A stretch of 64,000 bases of DNA. Source: Melampsora larici-populina 98AG31. Its lineage: Eukaryota; Basidiomycota; Pucciniomycetes; Pucciniales; Melampsoraceae. The notes below the pieces were generated by a model that was given only the letters and a program-made list of their open reading frames with translations, searched no databases and was not told the origin of the DNA. Both the position numbers and the translations under genes were made by a program. Where the stretch lies: assembly GCF_000204055.1 (NCBI RefSeq), contig NW_006768811.1, forward strand, positions 512,406-576,405, in the 5' to 3' direction. Positions 59,731 to 64,000 of this stretch are shown here, piece after piece. Positions within the stretch are counted from its first letter, which is position 1. Each line of letters starts with the position of its first letter.

Positions 59731-61695
59731 TTATTCATAGTCTTCTAAAACCCCCACCTCTTCTTTCAACCAGTTCCAGTGGTGATCCTGATGCATGTGA
59801 AAGAAAAAGAAAGCTGTATCATCATCTTTGAGTTTGCTAGCGACTTTGTTAATGTGACAAGGCTTGAGCTCGGTTGCAGATTCTTCATTGAATATCTTCA
59901 TGGCTTCTTCTTGTTTGGGATGTTGCTCTAGTTTCATCTTTGCTATGATAAGCTTATCGCTTTCATTTGCCTCTGCCAACTTGATAGCTCAATCCATCGA
60001 GCTGGCTACAAGTTTGGGACCCGTTGTGCGTGATTGGACCGATGCTGAACCTCCCGGGTTAATTGGGCTTCGCTTACTTCGTACAAACCTCAGCTTGGGG
60101 GTTTCTTCATCTTCATCTTTGACAGGCTTCTTAGCAGGCCTTGCTCGAGTACCCTAGATGAAGACAAGTCAGTATGATAAGCAATAAACTGGATACATAA
60201 TGATACCACTTACCTTCCCCTTCTGCCTTTTTAAAGGAGGTGGAAGTTGATCCTCAGATTCGGAATTTGAATCGGACTGTTTATAGCCTTGAGAATCCTT
60301 TTCACTAGACTTGTGAGCTGATGAAGGAGCTGATGAAGGATGAGGTAGATGCGATCATTGATTTGATGTGATAATAATAATTGAAATAAGTAGACGTACC
60401 TTCGTTGTTTGTTTCATGACCTGCATCATCGGGTGGAGGGGTAGGTGCTGCTTTTTGTTTCTTGCTCTGTGTCCCAAAACCTTCATCTCCATTGGCTTGT
60501 AAGTGTTTTTCAGGCATAATCGAGGCTACTGCTTGATACTGTGGAAACCCGGTGTTCTTGATAGGAATTGCATCAGTGTTTCCGGACTTAAGTTCAAAAG
60601 TAAGTAAATAAAATTGAAAGTAAGAAACAACAAAAGCTAATAAAAGAGATGATTTACCTTCTTGATCCATTCATCCCACCAGTCTTTAGTAGCCTTTACT
60701 GTTCCAGTGGTGTCATTGGTCCCTGGAGCACCTGACTGGTCTTTGATCTTGTCAAAAGCCTTGCATGTTGTCTTGAGCTGGTTTGAGATTGTACAGAACA
60801 CAGTCAAATCGAAATCATGTGAAGAAGAAGTAAGAAGACAGAAAGAAGAAAGAAGAAAGAAGCAGAAGGAAAAAAAACCTTTTGAATGTGATTTTTAAAT
60901 CGAGTTAATTTGTGGTTTGTTTTAAATTTTCTGTTACAGTTGTCACGCACTATCTTCCAGGCGTCCGACTTGATTCCACCGTCATTTCCTTTACCAATTG
61001 CAATTTGATTTGAGTATTCTTAAATGAAGTAAAGCGAGTCTTGTAGAGTCCATGCGCCAGAAGAGATTTCATCAGCTTCTTCTTTCTTCTTATCTTGCTT
61101 CTTCTTTTCATTAGATCGGTTTTCTGATTTTGATCGTGAACACCAACCAAGGCACGACTTGGTGTGTAGTTCCATGGAACAGAGTTGTGTAGTGAGATAT
61201 AAGGATATGCTTGTAGAGGGGTGCAACCACGCTGCAGAGGTTTCCAAGGGGAACAGGAAATTGGACAATTTCTCTCAGCGCACCACGACACCCGCACAAG
61301 CAGTATCTTGCTATATCTTCGATACACAACTCATCTCGTTCTGATCTCGAAATATATATATTACATTTCAAATACCACCCACCCACCCAGGCAATGTTGG
61401 ACACTGGGTTTTCCGGGAGCGAGAAAGAGATTTCTCACTCACGCAAAACCGGGTGAGCCGCCGGCGGCGCCCCTCCCGTACAAACTTAAACCAGGCATAC
61501 TATGGATGCCAAGTTTAAGTAGGGTTGGTGTTAGAGATGTGATACATACATCAAGCACACACGGACTCCAGTAGAATGGATTTTTATTTTATTTTATTTT
61601 ATCTTTTGATTTACTGTGGGTTTTTTTGATGTTGATGGCTTGATGATTGATTCATCTTCACTGCTGGTGACTGACTTCTCGTCGTTGCTAGACAT
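59731..61695 (-). pseudogene. Harbinger-associated Myb/SANT-like protein, broken
   Basis: ATG at 61695 (MSSNDEKSVTSSEDES). After a gap of about 450 bp (intron or later insertion, 61140-61600) the Myb/SANT-like region follows: EISSGAWTLQDSLYFI, GKGNDGGIKSDAWKIVRDN, and further exons with DWWDEWIKK and a SIMPEKHLQANGDEGFG segment. The C-terminus is AEANESDKLIIAKMKLEQHP. Stops: TAA at about 61020 (YFI-stop-EYSNQ) and TGA at 59989-59991 (SMD-stop-AIKL, probably from CGA). In Harbinger systems this partner binds the ends and brings the nuclease to them. A homologue lies at 62938 onward. Confidence 0.75.
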
Positions 61696-62075
61696 TTTGA
61701 TGTTGAAGAGTTTTCGATTGATTAGAAAGGTGATGATGGAGGAGTGAAAGAGAGTGAAAGGCAAAGAGGTAAAGGGTTTTGTACACTGTAGGGAACAAAT
61801 CGTATGGTGTCATACAGACTTGTATGGTTTTATTCATATTTGTACCGTGGACGTGGACTTGTCCATTTTCATCGAAAAGATAGAAAGCGAGTTCTATGAT
61901 GAGAATCAGCTAAAAGCTAATTCTCAAAATTGGGACAAAAATCGATTTTTTAAAGCATTCTACGATTTATAGAATGCGTCAAATTAAGAAAACAAACGCA
62001 TTCTGTAGAATGCAATTTCTATAGTTCACAAAAAGCGATTTCTGCTCAGAAATCGCTTAAGTGAACGCGCTCTAA

Positions 62076-62540
62076 GAGAGAGATAGAGAAAAAGTACAAG
62101 AGAAAGAGGTAGAGGTAGAGAAAGAAAAGTTTGGAAGGAAAGGTTTGGTTTGGTTTGGTTGAGAGAAGTGGTGGTTTGGTGTTATTTAGAACACTTTGAA
62201 TGATATCTTAAAGTAGAATGGTCTTTGGAGGGAGGTCACAGAGAGAGAGACAGTGTATTGAGGTTTTGATCGAGGTTTTGATTTGCTTAGTTGGCTGGAT
62301 GATAGATGGAAGTGAAGTTTTGATCATTATGGTATGTGTAGGAAGTCTAGTTGATTGAGATTTTGGATTTTCTTGAAATTCAACCAAAAAGCTAAAAAAA
62401 AATCAAAATGACCATTGTTGACCTTTTGATCATAACCCTTTATACCATTGATTTACACCAAAAGCTTGACTAAAGTTGTCTACAAAACTTCATGGTAACT
62501 TTTTAGGGAGTTTGTGATAAGCTCTTTTTCAAATTGACTT
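62076..62540. other. Host spacer between two Harbinger elements
   Basis: GA-rich at the left, continuing the tract broken by the first element, then AT-rich. No gene seen. Confidence 0.5.
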
Positions 62541-62543
62541 TAA

Positions 62544-64000
62544 GGGCACATTTACTTAAGTGTTTTTTTGTGAGAAATTGCATACTGTAATTTGAAAAAT
62601 CCCATTCTGTGGAATGTGTTTGATATATTATTTACCAGCATTCTGGAAATCACAGAATGCCTATAAAAATGCTTCTTTCATTGCTTTCCACAAATGTGAT
62701 CATAATAATATCACATTCTGTGATTCTTTCACATCTCTTTCACCATCCCGTTTCAAGAAACTTGACCTGAATTTGGACAAGTCCCTGTCCATCAACAAAC
62801 TTGGGTGAAGTCATATTTCACCATACACAATCAGATCACCTCACCCTTCCATACAGATTTGTCTCTATCATCAATCATCATCTTCCACCACATTCCACTA
62901 TTGTCACCATCTTTCTTAAACTCAATCAACACCCAGCATGGATTGTTCTGAAGACAGGCTCAATGAAGAAGTCACCATTGTTCCATTGATTTCAAAATTG
63001 AAATTCAAACCTTGGTCAGAATCAAACTCAAAATCTCAACCCAAAGTTGACAAATCAATCAAATCCAAAGGTGACAAATCAAAGAAAGCTCAAGATAAGA
63101 AAGATCTCAAAGGAAATCTGCCGGTGGTGGCCCATCAATTCATAGTCACACCCTTTATCTTATTGACCAATTTAAACATCAGGTAGAAATTGGCAAAGGA
63201 AATGATGGTGGCCTTAAGACCAATGTGTGGAAACAGGTTCTTGATGATCACAACAATAAGTTCAACCTTGAAAAACCTTTGTCACAATTGAAGAATCACA
63301 TTCAAAAGGTATGATAATTCCATTCTTTCATCTATGGTTCAATAACATTCATTCCTTTGTCATTTGTTTGAGGGTTTGGGATTTGGTTTCTTGTAGAAGG
63401 AATGTAAGGAATTGGACTATCAAATTGTTCTGGGGTATCAAAGGAATTTCAATTTTCATAAAAAGCCCCATAACCTGATTCAATTCATTGTCTTTAACTT
63501 CATTCAGGATTAGCTTCTGCATAAAGATGACAAAATCCTTTTCCTTCTAGATCATTATCTCTTTCTTTTTGAATTCAATGCCTTCATATATGTTACAATA
63601 TGTAGTTGAAGAAAACCTTCAAGGCCTTTGTAAAAATTATGGACTCTTCTTGAGCTCCTAAAACCAATATGGACGTCACTGCTGAGGTACATGCTAAGAA
63701 GCATTGGTGGGATCACTGGATCAAAGCTGTAAGTTATTTCTTTTATTATTTACCCAATCTAAAATCTACAAAACAGGCTGGTAACAACAACACAAAAACA
63801 ATTTGTAACAGTAATTTTCCAGCCTATGAAGCCATAGCAACCATCATACCAGAAAAGCATCCCAGAGCAAACAGAAATGAAGGCTCTGTAACTCCAAGCA
63901 AAAAGAAAATGTCTGCCTCACCATCATCTGCTGAATCAAATGAGGATGCAGAAGGTATGATTGTTTTGTTCTCTTCTACTTTACCACATACTGACTTCTC
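62544..64000. mobile_element. Second Harbinger element, left part only
   Basis: Starts GGGCACATTTACTTAAG after TAA (62541-62543). The end resembles that of the element at 57995 (GAGCGCGTTCACTTA). The Myb/SANT-like gene lies on the plus strand near this end, the mirror image of the first element. The transposase would then be on the minus strand beyond 64000. The right end is outside the window. Confidence 0.6.
62938..63955 (+). pseudogene. Second Myb/SANT-like Harbinger partner, partial
   Basis: ATG 62938 (MDCSEDRLNEEVTIVP), then a lysine-rich stretch (KSKGDKSKKAQDKKDL). The Myb/SANT-like part, HTLYLIDQFKHQVEIGKGND and GLKTNVWKQVLDDHNNKFNL, is in another frame, so there is a one-base shift near 63120 or an unseen short intron. 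Later exons encode HAKKHWWDHWIKA and AIATIIPEKHPRANRNEGS, which match DWWDEWIKK and ASIMPEKHLQANGDEGFG of the first copy in order. It runs towards the window end at a GT donor near 63955. Confidence 0.65.

Larger units (their letters stand above)
57995..62072. mobile_element. PIF/Harbinger transposon, complete ends, inactive
   Basis: 4078 bp from GAGCGCGTTCACTTAG to its inverted end, flanked by TAA on both sides (57992-57994 and 62073-62075), the Harbinger target duplication. The inverted ends share GAGCGCGTTCACTTA. It contains the two expected genes, facing each other: a HARBI1-like nuclease on the plus strand and a Myb/SANT-like DNA-binding partner on the minus strand. Both are broken. It inserted in a GA-rich tract downstream of the kinase gene. 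Confidence 0.88.

Overview
The window looks like a rust-fungus chromosome segment (Pucciniales, Basidiomycota). That is an inference from the AT-rich DNA, short GT-AG introns, serine-rich and low-complexity proteins, F-box paralogues, a typical mitochondrial ATP synthase beta gene, a KIN4-type kinase, and transposons of the kinds that fill rust genomes. I cannot name the species. No bacterial or viral genes, rRNA, convincing tRNA or CRISPR array were seen.

Layout. Positions 1-21000 hold three same-strand copies of a TmpA-like membrane reductase gene (one cut by the window start). Copies 1 and 2 are separated by 12.6 kb that contains a broken F-box gene, a MITE, a degenerate pogo-type transposon and an intact F-box gene. 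Positions 21.7-31.3 kb are a host island: ATP2, a 298-residue protein of unknown role and a 1431-residue disordered protein. Positions 32.1-49.6 kb are a nest of transposons. I read it as one large element (about 33189-49636) with inverted arms several hundred bp long and two convergent genes: a rust repeat-family protein gene and a Tnp2-like (CACTA/EnSpm-type) transposase gene. That element has been invaded by a complete 6.1 kb Ty3/gypsy chromovirus, two stacked hAT-like MITEs, a Mutator-like MITE inside another MITE, a 116-bp hairpin MITE and a 1.1 kb element with 98-bp TIRs. Positions 52.3-57.2 kb carry an eight-exon KIN4-type kinase gene. Positions 58.0-62.1 kb are a full-length but dead PIF/Harbinger transposon, and a second, mirror-oriented Harbinger element starts at 62.5 kb and leaves the window.

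How the parts relate. The host genes do not form an obvious pathway. ATP2 and the kinase are conserved core genes; the tandem reductases and F-box genes are lineage-expanded families. The clearest biology is in the mobile DNA. The gypsy element has identical LTRs, a perfect 5-bp target duplication, a primer-binding site complementary to its own LTR (Tf1/sushi-style self-priming) and a slippery heptamer in the gag-pol overlap. Across four unrelated transposon families, eight nonsense codons look like CGA changed to TGA, and six of these have T in front. That fits C-to-T change in a TCG context, the RIP-like signature reported for Pucciniomycotina. Exon coordinates were worked out by hand from splice sites and homology and could be off by a base or two.
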